Counted from the stretch's first letter, positions 54,098-63,443 are shown. The stretch is DNA of 64,000 bases from a bacterium (GCA_004297985.1 SCRA01000033.1:17487-81486); one strand, 5' to 3'. Notes: generated by a model from the sequence alone, not told the origin. Numbers and translations are program-made.

Positions 54098-54705
54098 TGT
54101 GGCGTTATCTGCTCATGGCGACGGCAATCGTCGTCGGCCTCATACTGATCTTCATCGCCTTCCCGGTGCGCTCGCCGCAGCCCCACGTTCGCGCCGGCTC
54201 CGCCACGCCGGGACCGCGTGCCACGCTGCCGGTCTATCCGCACTCTACCGGCGGGGCCATCCGCGGCGAGGCGCCGTGGGCATTCGATGCGCTCCCCTCG
54301 TGCTTCACGCCGCGTTGGGAGTGGCAGCCGGGGAGCGATCGCATCGAGGAGCGCGTGAGGCCGGCCGTGGTAGAGGCGCGCGCCCGTGGCGGCGTGGAGG
54401 CGCGCACGCTGATCGACACCCGTAGCGGAGCGCGGCTCACGACGCGAACCGCGGCTGCGGCTCTCCAGGTGCCGCCACTCGCTCCGCTGGAGCCTGGCGT
54501 GGGGCTGCATGCAGGGAACTGCACGCTGCGTATCGAGCATTTGCAGGTGCGCATCACGCGCGGCGTCGATGAGGTCACCGTTCCCTCATCGCGCCTCTAC
54601 CTCGTGCGCGGCTCGGAAGGCACGTTGATCGTCGTCGCGCACGACGCCCCCGAGTCCGCCGAAGTGGGCGCCTACCTTCCCCAACCCATGCAGCGCGAGG
54701 AGTGA
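54097..54705 (+). CDS. Single-pass membrane protein, unknown function
   Basis: A 202-residue protein with one N-terminal membrane helix (YLLMATAIVVGLILIFIAFP) followed by a soluble domain of no recognised family (LPSCFTPRWEWQPGSDRIEERVRPAV; later TLRIEHLQVRITRGVDEVTV). It is coupled to the aldo/keto reductase gene by a TGATG overlap. It may be anchored with its domain outside. No function can be proposed. Confidence 0.6.
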   Translation: MWRYLLMATAIVVGLILIFIAFPVRSPQPHVRAGSATPGPRATLPVYPHSTGGAIRGEAPWAFDALPSCFTPRWEWQPGSDRIEERVRPAVVEARARGGVEARTLIDTRSGARLTTRTAAAALQVPPLAPLEPGVGLHAGNCTLRIEHLQVRITRGVDEVTVPSSRLYLVRGSEGTLIVVAHDAPESAEVGAYLPQPMQREE

Positions 54706-54895
54706 CGTCGGCCTGACGAACGTCCGCCACCTGCTACCGCGGTCATACCCTAGCCGGCGAACGACGTGTGAACATCTTCGTGCCGGTTCTATCGCGCCTC
54801 TTGTACGCGCCCTTTGGGGTGCGTCATTGCAGCGCATCGAGTTCGAAGACGACGGACACTTCGATCTCGTCGAAGCGAGCAGCTGGCCAGGGACG
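54706..54895. other. Unexplained gap between convergent genes
   Basis: This 190-base gap has no terminator hairpin with a T-run. A short + strand frame from TTG 54827 to 54973 starts with coding-like third-position GC (QRIEFEDDGHFDLVEASSW) but then runs into the antisense of scpB. It could be a small gene, a gene fragment or chance. I assign nothing firmly. Confidence 0.3.
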
Positions 54896-55576
54896 CTAGC
54901 CCTCGCCCCCCGCTTCGCCCCCCAGCGCTGCCTCGTCGCCTGCCGGAGCTGCCTCCTCTGCTCCGGCGGGTGACGCTGCCGGGTCCTGGAGCAGCGGGAG
55001 TGTCAGCGGGAGTCCCTCGCCGTCCGCCTGTTCCTCGAGCGGCGGGAGATCGCCCAGCGAGCGCAGGCCGAAGGCTTCGAGGAACTCGTCGGTGGTCTTG
55101 TAGAGGATAGGCCGCCCCACTACGTCCTTACGCCCCGCCTCGGCAACTAGCCGGCGCTCGGTAATCGTCTTGATCACGCCGTCGACGTTCACGCCGCGCA
55201 ACTGCTCGATCTCTGCCTTGGTTACCGGCTGGAGATAGGCCACGATGGCCAGAGTCTCCATCGCCGCGGGCGAAAGCGAACTCTTGGGAGGAAGCAGATA
55301 CGCCTCCACCACCTCGCGCGTCTGCGCCGCGGTGGCGAAACGATACCCGCCGGCGATCTCGCGCAACACGATACCGCGCTCCGCATAGGCTTCGTCTATG
55401 CGCTGGACGGCGGCCGCTGCCTCCGTCTCGCCGCACGCGGTCAACCGCGCAAGCTCCTTGAGCGAGAGCGCCTCGCCGGCGATGAAGAGCAGGGCCTCGA
55501 TCTGACGTTGCAGCAGATCGAGATCCACCTCGGTGCTCTCCTCGACGGCTAACCGGGATTCCAGCTCAACCTCCAT
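54896..55576 (-). CDS. scpB: Segregation and condensation protein B
   Basis: The ScpB kleisin-associated protein (226 residues) of the SMC-ScpAB chromosome-condensation complex. The winged-helix repeats include QIEALLFIAGEALSLKELARL, GGYRFATAAQTREVVEAYLL and SPAAMETLAIVAYLQPVTKAEIEQLRGVN with GRPILYKTTDEFLEAFGL. The C-terminus is a low-complexity Ala/Glu/Gly tail. It starts on the last base of scpA (TGATG). Confidence 0.94.
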   Translation of the reverse strand: MEVELESRLAVEESTEVDLDLLQRQIEALLFIAGEALSLKELARLTACGETEAAAAVQRIDEAYAERGIVLREIAGGYRFATAAQTREVVEAYLLPPKSSLSPAAMETLAIVAYLQPVTKAEIEQLRGVNVDGVIKTITERRLVAEAGRKDVVGRPILYKTTDEFLEAFGLRSLGDLPPLEEQADGEGLPLTLPLLQDPAASPAGAEEAAPAGDEAALGGEAGGEG

Positions 55577-56325
55577 CAGGGTACGGCCTCACTCTTGACG
55601 GGAAACAACTCGATGTCCGCAAAGGCCTCGTCTTGCCGAAACCCCATGCGGCCGCGGCGAATGAGCTCGAGGACGGCGAGAAACGTCGCGATGATCTCGT
55701 GACGGTGGTAGCCGGCGCAGAGCTCGCTGAACTTCGCTGCGCCGTGCTCGCGGACGATGCGCGCGACGAAAGCCATCTGCTCGATCACGCTGATGCGGTC
55801 ACGCGCCACCGTGCGCGGCTCGGCCTTCGCGCGCGAGAGCACGGCTGCCAGCGCCAGCGAGAGTTTGTCGATCTTGAGCGCATAGCGCTGCACGATCTCC
55901 GTGGTGGGATCGCCGCCTTCGCGATAGAGATACCCCGCCTCTTCGCTCAAGCGCCTGCGCAGCTCGTCGCCGGCGCTCTTGTAGCGCGAATAGGCGATGA
56001 GACGCTGGCGGAGGCGCTCCTCCACTTCTTCGGGCGTCTCGTCGCCTTCCGCGATCAGCTCCTCGGGGATCGGCGGAAGGAGCGCCTTGGATTTCAGGAA
56101 GACCAGCGTCGACGCAATCACCAAATACTCGGCGGCGATCTCGACGTCGAGCGACTCCATCAACCGAATATAAGCCACGTACTGATCGGCGACATCGGCC
56201 AACGGCACGGTGACGATATCGAGCTCGCGCTCCCTAATGAGGGTGAGCAAGAGGTCGAGGGGTCCGTCGAAACAATCGAGCTGCACGCGACACGCATGCT
56301 GCCCCTCAATGGCGATGGAGGTCAA
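55576..56325 (-). CDS. scpA: Segregation and condensation protein A
   Basis: The kleisin subunit (249 residues) bridging SMC heads. It has the N-terminal DCFDGPLDLLLTLIRERELDI, then AAEYLVIASTLVFLKSKALLP and the C-terminal winged helix with ELCAGYHRHEIIATFLAVLELIRRG. The upstream NUDIX gene ends four bases before, so NUDIX-scpA-scpB is one transcript. Confidence 0.95.
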   Translation of the reverse strand: MTSIAIEGQHACRVQLDCFDGPLDLLLTLIRERELDIVTVPLADVADQYVAYIRLMESLDVEIAAEYLVIASTLVFLKSKALLPPIPEELIAEGDETPEEVEERLRQRLIAYSRYKSAGDELRRRLSEEAGYLYREGGDPTTEIVQRYALKIDKLSLALAAVLSRAKAEPRTVARDRISVIEQMAFVARIVREHGAAKFSELCAGYHRHEIIATFLAVLELIRRGRMGFRQDEAFADIELFPVKSEAVP

Positions 56326-56328
56326 GGC

Positions 56329-56805
56329 CTACCGCTGCTCCGCCGCGATCTTCGGCTCGACGATGCTCTCGGGAATCAGCGGCTGCCCGCGTTCGAGGTA
56401 CTCGAATGCCAAGTCCACCACGCGCTTCTCGTTGACGTACTTGAGCGCCCGCTTGGCAGCCTGGAGCGGGAACCATGCCGCCTCGTCGACCTCGTGATCG
56501 TGGTTTGCGGTATTCCCCGACAGATAGCGCATCAGGTAAAAGGTGACCGCTTTCTTGTGCTTGGCGCGGTTCTGGAAGAAATAGTACGAGATCTCTGAGA
56601 GTTTGGTCATTGTTTCAGCCCAGCAGCCCGTCTCCTCGCGAACTTCGCGGATGGCGGCCTGCTCCATGGTCTCGCGCGCCTCGACGTGGCCCTTCGGGAG
56701 CGACCAGATGCGCGGCATACCCCGGCCGATGAGCAGACACGAATAGGCCTGCCCCTGGCGACGAATCACCAGGCCTCCCGCCGAGGTTTCGAACTTGATG
56801 CGCAT
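56329..56805 (-). CDS. NUDIX hydrolase
   Basis: A 158-residue NUDIX hydrolase with the Nudix box running from GHVEARETMEQAAIREVREETG. The sequence just before it (GMPRIWSLPKGHVE) is the usual substrate-loop entry. Members hydrolyse nucleoside diphosphate derivatives such as Ap4A, oxidised dNTPs or sugar nucleotides; this one resembles diadenosine-polyphosphate-type hydrolases. It precedes scpAB. Confidence 0.9.
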   Translation of the reverse strand: MRIKFETSAGGLVIRRQGQAYSCLLIGRGMPRIWSLPKGHVEARETMEQAAIREVREETGCWAETMTKLSEISYYFFQNRAKHKKAVTFYLMRYLSGNTANHDHEVDEAAWFPLQAAKRALKYVNEKRVVDLAFEYLERGQPLIPESIVEPKIAAEQR

Positions 56806-56888
56806 GTCGACTCCAGAGGTGCCGGGCCAAGGCCGGCCGCTTTCATTTTATCAGAGGACGCCAAGAAGGGCGCGGGAATCGGGTGCCC

Positions 56889-57980
56889 ATGAGGCTCGGG
56901 AGAATCTTTGGCATCCAGATCATCGTCAACTCCAGTTGGCTCTTCATCTTCGCCCTGGTGGTCTGGGCGTTGGCCAGCGGGTTCGTCCCATTCCAGACCG
57001 CCGGCCTCAGCCCGGGGGCGCGTGGGGGCCTAGCCGTCGTGACGGCGCTCCTTTTCTTCGGGAGCGTGCTGGCCCACGAGTTGGCGCACTCGCTCCTGGC
57101 GCGCAGCCGGGGTGTTCCTGTCTCCTCCATCACGCTGTTCATCTTCGGCGGCGTCTCCCATCTCGAGGGTGAGCCTAAGAACGCCCCCGGAGAGGCCTGG
57201 ATCGCCTTCGTGGGTCCGCTGATGAGCCTGGTCCTCTCGGGGCTCTTCTTCGCCGCCAGCCGGGGCTTAGGCCCCGAGCACCCGATCGGCGCGGGCCTGG
57301 AGTACCTGGGCGCCGCCAACCTGATGCTGGCCGTCTTCAACCTGCTCCCCGCCTCGCCGCTCGACGGCGGGCGGGTGCTCCACGCCCTGCTCTGGCGCTG
57401 GACGGGTGATCGCTTGCGCGCCACCCGTGCGGCCGGCCTGGTCGGCAGGGTCTTCGCCTGGATCATCATCACCATCGGCATCTCCACCACTCTGGTAACG
57501 GGGACGGCAGGGGGCCTCTGGCTGATGTTCGTCGGCTGGTATCTGCTCCAAGCCGGCGGCGCCGAGACGATGGGGGCGGAGGTCAGCCAGGCCCTTGGAG
57601 GCCTGCACGCCAGCGACCTCATGCTCCCGCCGCCTGCGGTCATTCCCGCCGACGCCACGGTCGAAGGGGCCTTCGAGCAGGTGATGCGCTTCGGCGGGCG
57701 GGCCCTCCCTGTGATGCTTGGGGAGCGGCTCTTAGGGCTGCTCTCGATGCGTGACCTCGAGCGCCTGGGCGAGATGCCGCGCGATCTGGCTTACGCCACG
57801 TCGATCATGACCAAGCTGGAGTCGCTCGAGCGAGCCGCCCCGGATGAGGACGCCGTGGCCGTCGTGCGCCGGCTGGCTGTGGGCGGCTACCACCAGGTGC
57901 CCGTGGTGGACACCAGCGACCGGCTCCTGGGCTTGGTAACCCGGGAGTCGGTGCTGCGTCGGATCGCCGCCGCGCGCTGA
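56889..57980 (+). CDS. Site-2 protease-type zinc metalloprotease with CBS pair
   Basis: A membrane-embedded M50 protease (363 residues). Zinc-binding residues are in SVLAHELAHSLLARSRG (HExxH) and LLPASPLDGGRVLHAL; the protein has about six hydrophobic segments. The C-terminal third (from about residue 238) contains two CBS repeats (HASDLMLPPPAVIPADATVEGAF and SIMTKLESLERAAPDEDAVAVV), a nucleotide-sensing module. It resembles the SpoIVFB group. ATG 56889 or GTG 56883 starts it. The natural substrate is unknown, probably an anti-sigma factor or membrane-bound regulator. Confidence 0.9.
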   Translation: MRLGRIFGIQIIVNSSWLFIFALVVWALASGFVPFQTAGLSPGARGGLAVVTALLFFGSVLAHELAHSLLARSRGVPVSSITLFIFGGVSHLEGEPKNAPGEAWIAFVGPLMSLVLSGLFFAASRGLGPEHPIGAGLEYLGAANLMLAVFNLLPASPLDGGRVLHALLWRWTGDRLRATRAAGLVGRVFAWIIITIGISTTLVTGTAGGLWLMFVGWYLLQAGGAETMGAEVSQALGGLHASDLMLPPPAVIPADATVEGAFEQVMRFGGRALPVMLGERLLGLLSMRDLERLGEMPRDLAYATSIMTKLESLERAAPDEDAVAVVRRLAVGGYHQVPVVDTSDRLLGLVTRESVLRRIAAAR

Positions 57981-57995
57981 GTGCCTTAAGAGGGC

Positions 57996-58835
57996 CTAGG
58001 CCGCCAGGTGGCGCTCACGCTGGCTCTGCGTGGGTACGACGATCTCCTTCGCCAGGCCGAGCAACTTCAGACTGCGGATGATGACCCAAGTCAAGTCGAA
58101 CTCGCGGCGGCGAAGGCCGTGGCGGGCAGAGGTGGGGAAGGCGTGGTGGTTGTTGTGCCAGCCCTCACCCGCCGTGAGCAGCGCCACCCACCAGTTGTTG
58201 GTCGATTGATCTTTCGTGGCGTATGTCCGATAGCCCCAAGCGTGGGCGGCGGAGTTCACCGACCAGGTGATGTGATAGGTCACCAGCAGGCGCACGAAGA
58301 TGCCCCAGATCACCCACGACCAGCCGCCGAGCGCGTAGAGCGCGACGGCCAGGACGAGCTGAAGCGGCATGAAGTAGCGCTCCAGGAAGAGATAGTACGG
58401 CTGCGCCTGGAGGTCGGGCGTGTAGCGCGCGAAGATCTTCTCGTCCTTGGGGAAGTCGGGATCGACGAAGAGCATCCAGCCCATGTGCGCCCAGAAGAGA
58501 CCCTTGTCGACTCCGTGGGGATCGCCCGGACGATCGCTCTTGGCATGGTGGACGCGATGCGTGGCCACCCATGAGATCGGGCCGCCCTGCACAGTCAGCG
58601 AGCCGCAGAACGCGAGCGCGTACTCGAGCGGCTTGGCCAGCACGAGACCGCGATGCGTCAGCGTGCGATGGAAGCAGACGTTGACGCCTAGGATGCCCGA
58701 CGCGAAGTAGAGCGCTGCCGCAACAGCAACTCCGCTCCACGAGAAGAAGTGCGGCACGAAGGCCAGCAATGCCAACACGTGAATCCCTACGAGCCAGATC
58801 GCGGTTGGCCATGCGACCTTCATGCGTGTCTTCAT
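57996..58835 (-). CDS. Acyl-CoA/acyl-lipid desaturase
   Basis: A membrane di-iron fatty-acid desaturase (279 residues). The three His boxes are FHRTLTHRG, THRVHHAKSDRPGDPHG and EGWHNNHHAFPTSARHG. Hydrophobic segments include WLVGIHVLALLAFVPHFF and AVAAALYFASGILGVNVCF. ATG 58835 is the start. It lies five bases after gcvPB, so it appears to be the last gene of the glycine-cleavage transcript. It is probably a delta-9 enzyme that sets membrane fluidity. Confidence 0.92.
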   Translation of the reverse strand: MKTRMKVAWPTAIWLVGIHVLALLAFVPHFFSWSGVAVAAALYFASGILGVNVCFHRTLTHRGLVLAKPLEYALAFCGSLTVQGGPISWVATHRVHHAKSDRPGDPHGVDKGLFWAHMGWMLFVDPDFPKDEKIFARYTPDLQAQPYYLFLERYFMPLQLVLAVALYALGGWSWVIWGIFVRLLVTYHITWSVNSAAHAWGYRTYATKDQSTNNWWVALLTAGEGWHNNHHAFPTSARHGLRRREFDLTWVIIRSLKLLGLAKEIVVPTQSQRERHLAA

Positions 58836-58840
58836 GTTTC

Positions 58841-60340
58841 TCAGCGTGCTCCTGTTTGCGCCGGAATCCAGCGCAGGTCCGGGTGCCGGGCGGCGCGCGT
58901 TTCGTCGATGCGACCGACCGGCGTGTGTTGTGGTGCGTTGAAGAGGGTCTCCGGCTCGCTCTTCGCGCTCACGACGAGTGAGCGCAGCGTCTCGACGAAC
59001 GCGTCGAGGGTTTCCTTGGTCTCCGTCTCCGTCGGCTCGACCATCAAGCACTCCGGAACGATGAGCGGGAAGTAGATGGTGGGCGCCATGTAGCCGCTAT
59101 CGAGCAGCCCCTTGGCTAGATCGAGCGCGCGCACGCCGGTCTCGCGCTTGAGATCCTGGGCACTGGCGACGAACTCGTGCCGGCAGATCTCGTTGTAAGG
59201 CACGGTCAGGAACTCGGCGATCTTCACGCGCAGGTAGTTGGCGTTGAGGATAGCCAGTTGGCTGACCTTGCGCAGACCGTCGGCGCCGTTGGCGTAGATG
59301 TACGCCAGCGCGCGCACGGCGTGCGCGAAGTTCGACCAGAACGAGCGAACGGAGCCGATGGACCGCGGTCGATCGAAGTCGAGGTGAAACGTATGCGCAT
59401 CCGTGGTGCGCCCCTCGGGGCCGTCGCGCACGACCATGGGCGAGGGTAGGAAATCCACCAAGTGCGCCGCCACGCCGACGGGTCCGTGGCCCGCTCCACC
59501 GCCGCCGTGTGGAATGGTGAAGGTCTTGTGCGTGTTGAGATGCATGAGGTCGAAGCCCATGTCGCCCGGACGCGTGATGCCCATCAGCGCATTGGCGTTC
59601 GCGCCGTCGTAGTACATCAACCCGCCGACGTCGTGCACGATCTTGGCGATCGTCGCGATCTCGTCTTCGAAGAGCCCCAGCGTGTTGGGGTTGGTCATCA
59701 TGCAGACGGCCGTATCGGAACCTACCGCTTTGCGCATCTCCTCGGGATCGACGCGCCCGTTCTCCTTGGACTTGAGCGAGACGACCTTGTAACCAACCAT
59801 TGCCGCCGAGGCGGGGTTGGTGCCGTGCGCCGTGTCGGGGACGATAACCGTGGTACGCCCCGCGTCGCCGCGATTCTTGAAGTACGCCTTGGCGATGAGC
59901 AGTGCCGTGAACTCCGCCTGAGCGCCTGCCGACGGGTTGAGCGAGAAGGCCGCCATGCCAAAGAGTGAGGAGAGCGCACGCTCCAGCTCCCACATCACCT
60001 GCAGCGCGCCCTGCGCTAGGTGATCGGGTGTGAAGGGATGGAGATCGCGGAAGCCCGGCAGCGCCGCGGCGGCGTCGTTGACCTTGGGGTTGTGCTTCAT
60101 CGTGCACGAGCCCAACGGATAGAAGCCGAGATCGATGCCGAAGTTCTTCTGCGAAAGCCGCGTGAAGTGGCGCACCATCTCCAGCTCGGAGAGGTCCGGA
60201 AGCTCGAGATCGTCGCCTCGCATCATCTCGCGCGGCAGAAAACTTCGCGCCGACGCGGTGGCTGCCACGTACGGCGTCGCGCGGCCGGGCTGCCCCTGCT
60301 CGAAGAGCAGCGGAGTGGCGGTACTAGACGGCAGCGGCAC
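58841..60340 (-). CDS. gcvPB: Glycine dehydrogenase, subunit 2
   Basis: The PLP-binding half (499 residues) of the split P protein in the glycine cleavage system. The PLP Lys is in HLNTHKTFTIPHGGGGAG. The N-terminal FYPLGSCTMKHNPKVND, then SAGAQAEFTALLIAKAY and DTAHGTNPASAAMVGYKV are characteristic. It overlaps the gcvPA end by 17 bases, so the two halves are made together. It converts glycine and lipoyl-H protein to CO2 and aminomethyl-lipoyl-H. Confidence 0.95.
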   Translation of the reverse strand: MPLPSSTATPLLFEQGQPGRATPYVAATASARSFLPREMMRGDDLELPDLSELEMVRHFTRLSQKNFGIDLGFYPLGSCTMKHNPKVNDAAAALPGFRDLHPFTPDHLAQGALQVMWELERALSSLFGMAAFSLNPSAGAQAEFTALLIAKAYFKNRGDAGRTTVIVPDTAHGTNPASAAMVGYKVVSLKSKENGRVDPEEMRKAVGSDTAVCMMTNPNTLGLFEDEIATIAKIVHDVGGLMYYDGANANALMGITRPGDMGFDLMHLNTHKTFTIPHGGGGAGHGPVGVAAHLVDFLPSPMVVRDGPEGRTTDAHTFHLDFDRPRSIGSVRSFWSNFAHAVRALAYIYANGADGLRKVSQLAILNANYLRVKIAEFLTVPYNEICRHEFVASAQDLKRETGVRALDLAKGLLDSGYMAPTIYFPLIVPECLMVEPTETETKETLDAFVETLRSLVVSAKSEPETLFNAPQHTPVGRIDETRAARHPDLRWIPAQTGAR

Positions 60341-61685
60341 GTGCGGGAACCTCCTTGAGCGCGGCGGAGAGCGCGTCGATATCGGCGTCGGTGGTAAGCT
60401 CGGTGGCGGTCATCAAGATCGCATCGGCGTACTCGGGATACCAACGCCCGAGATCCACGCCGCCCAGGATACCCTTCGCCTCGAGCGCCGCGAGCACGTC
60501 GCCCGCACGGCCGGGAACGCGCACGACCAGCTCGTTGAAGAACGGCGCCTGGTGCGCCAAGCGGAAGCCGGGTACGTTGGCTACGGCGGTAGCCAACTGC
60601 CTCGAGCGCCGCAGATTCTCCGTGGCGATCGCCCGCAGGCCGGTGTTGCCGACGGCGGCGAGATACATCGTGGCCAGGAGCGCGCAGTGGGCCTGGTTGG
60701 TGCAGATGTTGGAGGTCGCCTTCTCGCGGCGGATGTGCTGCTCGCGCGCCTGCAGCGTAAGCACGTACGCCGTACGTCCCTGTGCGTCCACCGACTTCCC
60801 GGCCAGGCGCCCAGGAAGGCGGCGCAGATGTTCCTTGGTGGTCGCCATGAAGCCGACGTACGGGCCGCCGTAGGCGAGTGAGACGCCAAACGACTGCGCC
60901 TCACCCACGGCGATGTCGGCGCCCCAATGCGCAGGCGGCTGGAGCACGGCCAGCGAGAGCGCCTCGGCCACGACGCCGATCAGCAGTGCTCCCGCGGCTT
61001 TGATGGCTTGTTGGCTCGCCTCATCCGGAGTGTCGACGTTGCCGAAGAAATTCGGCGACTGCACGACGACCGCGGCTACATCTTTCGCTGCCAGACGCTC
61101 GGCTAGCTGCTGCCAGTCGGTGATCCCGCCGGCCGTATCGGGGATCTCCTCGATGACGGCGTCGAGTCCGTCGGCGTACGTCTTCAGCACCACGCGGTAG
61201 TTGGGATGGACTGCCCGCGACACGAGCAGCGTGCGATGCCCGGTGGCGTTGATTGCCATGATCGCCGCTTCGGCCATCGCCGTCGCACCGTCGTAGACGG
61301 AGGCGTTCGCGATATCGAGGCCGGTAAGCAGGCAGACGTAGGTCTGCCACTCGTAGATCGCTTGCAGTGAGCCCTGCGAGACTTCGGCTTGGTACGGAGT
61401 GTACGCCGTCAGAAACTCGCCGCGCATGGCGAGCGCGCCCAGCACGGGCGGAACGTAGTGATGATAGGCGCCCGCGCCGACGAATTGGCGGTAGGCGACG
61501 CCTGTGTCGCGCGCCGCGAGGTGCTCGAAGCGGCGGAGAAGGTCGATCTCCGCAGTCGCTTGCGGAAGGTCGAGCCTAACCTTGAGCGCGACTGCATCTG
61601 GGACGCGCGCCAACTCGCCGAGTGTCGGTGCACCGACGACGGTGAGCATCTCATCGATATCGCGCGCCGTATGTGGAGTGTACAC
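60324..61685 (-). CDS. gcvPA: Glycine dehydrogenase, subunit 1
   Basis: The N-terminal half (453 residues) of split glycine decarboxylase. Motifs are YTPHTARDIDEML at the start, SQGSLQAIYEWQTYVCLLTGLD, NASVYDGATAMAEAAIMA and SFGVSLAYGGPYVGFMATT. GTG 61685 is the start because the family sequence begins there; the longer frame overlaps the gcvH gene. It lies 139 bases after gcvH; the gap contains hairpins. Confidence 0.95.
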   Translation of the reverse strand: MYTPHTARDIDEMLTVVGAPTLGELARVPDAVALKVRLDLPQATAEIDLLRRFEHLAARDTGVAYRQFVGAGAYHHYVPPVLGALAMRGEFLTAYTPYQAEVSQGSLQAIYEWQTYVCLLTGLDIANASVYDGATAMAEAAIMAINATGHRTLLVSRAVHPNYRVVLKTYADGLDAVIEEIPDTAGGITDWQQLAERLAAKDVAAVVVQSPNFFGNVDTPDEASQQAIKAAGALLIGVVAEALSLAVLQPPAHWGADIAVGEAQSFGVSLAYGGPYVGFMATTKEHLRRLPGRLAGKSVDAQGRTAYVLTLQAREQHIRREKATSNICTNQAHCALLATMYLAAVGNTGLRAIATENLRRSRQLATAVANVPGFRLAHQAPFFNELVVRVPGRAGDVLAALEAKGILGGVDLGRWYPEYADAILMTATELTTDADIDALSAALKEVPARAAAV

Positions 61686-61744
61686 GGGTATGGTCGAACC
61701 TTTCGCGGACTGGACCCGCGCGCGAACCCCCCTTACGCGCGAAA

Positions 61745-61764
61745 GGGACGGCGGCGGCCGTCCC
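61745..61764 (-). promoter_or_regulatory. Hairpin in the gcvH-gcvPA gap
   Basis: On the minus strand GGGACGGC and GCCGTCCC make an 8-bp stem with a CGCC loop, followed by CTTTCGCGCG. It is a plausible attenuator or partial terminator between gcvH and gcvPA. The gap (61686-61824) also contains a weaker GGCGGGG-type stem. I do not see a glycine riboswitch aptamer. Confidence 0.45.
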
Positions 61765-61824
61765 GGTCCGCGCGTTAGTTCGACCAAGGGCGAGGCGAAC
61801 CCCGCCTGGGAGTCAGACGGTCCG

Positions 61825-62217
61825 CTAGTGCTCGCTCTCCGCGACAAGTTTTTCGTAGGCTGCGGCGTCCAGCAAGTTGGCCCGCTGGGCGTCGAGGCTC
61901 GAAACTTTGACCTTGAACATCCAGCCCCCGGCGAAAGGCTCCCGATTGACCAGGCTTGGATCGTCCTCAAGGGTACCGTTGACCTCGAGGACCTCGCCGC
62001 CCAGGGGGGTGAAGAGGTCGCTCACGGCCTTTACGGACTCCACGACACCGACGTTTCCGCCTTGGTCGACCCTAGCCCCCACCTTGGGAAGCTCCACGAA
62101 GACGATGTCGCCCAGTGACCCCTGTGCATAGTCGGTGATCCCGATGGTCGCGACGTCGCCTTCGACGTTCGCCCACTCGTGCTCTTTGGAATAGAGTAGT
62201 CCCTGCGGCTGCGCCAC
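61825..62217 (-). CDS. gcvH: Glycine cleavage system H protein
   Basis: A 130-residue lipoyl-carrier protein. The lipoylated Lys lies in [14 protein letters not shown]. Other family motifs are [33 protein letters not shown] and [15 protein letters not shown]. It lies 24 bases after gcvT. LipB and LipA, encoded at 24-26 kb, and E3 at 22.7 kb probably serve this carrier too. Confidence 0.96.
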   Translation of the reverse strand: MAQPQGLLYSKEHEWANVEGDVATIGITDYAQGSLGDIVFVELPKVGARVDQGGNVGVVESVKAVSDLFTPLGGEVLEVNGTLEDDPSLVNREPFAGGWMFKVKVSSLDAQRANLLDAAAYEKLVAESEH

Positions 62218-62241
62218 TCTCGATCTCCTCCGGTCGGCAGA

Positions 62242-63351
62242 TTATCTTTGGGCCTCGCGCTTGTAGAACGGCAGGGCGACGACCTCTGCCGGGTATTCGC
62301 GCGATCGAACTTCCACGGTGATGCGCGTCCCCGGCGCGGCGGCCGCCTTGGCGACCAGGGCCGTGCCGACGTTGGCGCCCACGGTGGGCGAGGGAGCGCC
62401 GGAGCGGATCTCGCCCATCGGCAGCTCCTCGCACTTGACCACGTAGCCTTCGCGCAGCGGGGGCCCTTCGACGGACTTCACGCCGACGACGCGGGCGTAC
62501 TGGTCGGCCTGGGCCTGACGCTGCAGCGGGCCCTTTCCGACGAACGAGGGCTTATCGAACTTTACGGCCCACGCCAACCCCGCCTGAACCGGCGTGATCT
62601 CCTCGGTCAACTCGTGACCGTAGAGCGGCATCCCGGCCTCCAGCCGCAACACGTCGCGAGCACCCAGGCCGCAGGCCACCACGCCCTTCGCGCGGCCCGC
62701 GTCGAGCAGGGCACGCCAGATGCGCACGGCCGCCTCGCCGTCGACGAAGATCTCGAAGCCGTCCTCGCCCGTGTACCCCGTGCGCGCGACGATCGCGGGC
62801 GTACCTTCCACCGCGCACTCGACGCACGTGTAGTACTTCAGGCCCGCCACGTCTACGTCGACGTACGGCGCCAACAAGCCCACGGAGAGCGGCCCTTGGA
62901 CGGCGATGTTCGCATTGGGTCCGTGCTTGGAGACGAACTCCACGCTCGCGGGGAGCCGCGACGTGAGATACTCCAGCATCTTGGGCGCATTGCCGGCATT
63001 GACCACCACCATCCAGCGCGCCTCGTCGAGGCGATAGATGATGACGTCGTCGTGGGCGCCGCCGCGCTCGTTGGTGAAGATGTTGTAGCGCGCCTGCAGC
63101 GGCTTCATCGTCGCGACTTTGTTGACCGTGAGCTCGTCAAGCCACGCCGCCACGTCCGCGCCGGTGAAGAGATACTGCGCCATATGCGAGAGATCGAAGA
63201 GCCCGGCGCGCTTGCGTACGGCGTCGTGCTCCTTGAGAATGCTCTCGTATTGCACGGGCATCGAAAAACCCCCGAAGGGAACCATGCGGCCACCCAACGC
63301 GCGGTGCTCGTCGAATAAGACGGTGTGCCTCTCGGCGGACTCGTTCACCAT
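62242..63351 (-). CDS. gcvT: Glycine cleavage system T protein
   Basis: A tetrahydrofolate-dependent aminomethyltransferase (369 residues). Motifs are GGRMVPFGGFSMPVQY, GLFDLSHMAQYLFTGAD, the folate-binding RTGYTGEDGFEIF and GARDVLRLEAGMPLYGHEL. ATG 63351 is the start because family sequence begins just after it; the ATG at 63408 would add 19 unlike residues. It heads gcvT-gcvH-gcvPA-gcvPB-desaturase. No glycine riboswitch is recognised in the 92 bases upstream, though a search would be decisive. Confidence 0.95.
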   Translation of the reverse strand: MVNESAERHTVLFDEHRALGGRMVPFGGFSMPVQYESILKEHDAVRKRAGLFDLSHMAQYLFTGADVAAWLDELTVNKVATMKPLQARYNIFTNERGGAHDDVIIYRLDEARWMVVVNAGNAPKMLEYLTSRLPASVEFVSKHGPNANIAVQGPLSVGLLAPYVDVDVAGLKYYTCVECAVEGTPAIVARTGYTGEDGFEIFVDGEAAVRIWRALLDAGRAKGVVACGLGARDVLRLEAGMPLYGHELTEEITPVQAGLAWAVKFDKPSFVGKGPLQRQAQADQYARVVGVKSVEGPPLREGYVVKCEELPMGEIRSGAPSPTVGANVGTALVAKAAAAPGTRITVEVRSREYPAEVVALPFYKREAQR

Positions 63352-63443
63352 TGCGGCGGCCTCTTTCGTTGTGGTGACGGAGGTGCCTGCCGCCGCCTGC
63401 TGCTGCAAAGGGGGAGAAGCGCAGCCTACGGAATCCGCGCGCC

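Noticed and set aside
63352..63443. Glycine riboswitch upstream of gcvT
   Set aside because: I looked for the conserved aptamer cores and saw none in these 92 bases; an Infernal search would settle it.
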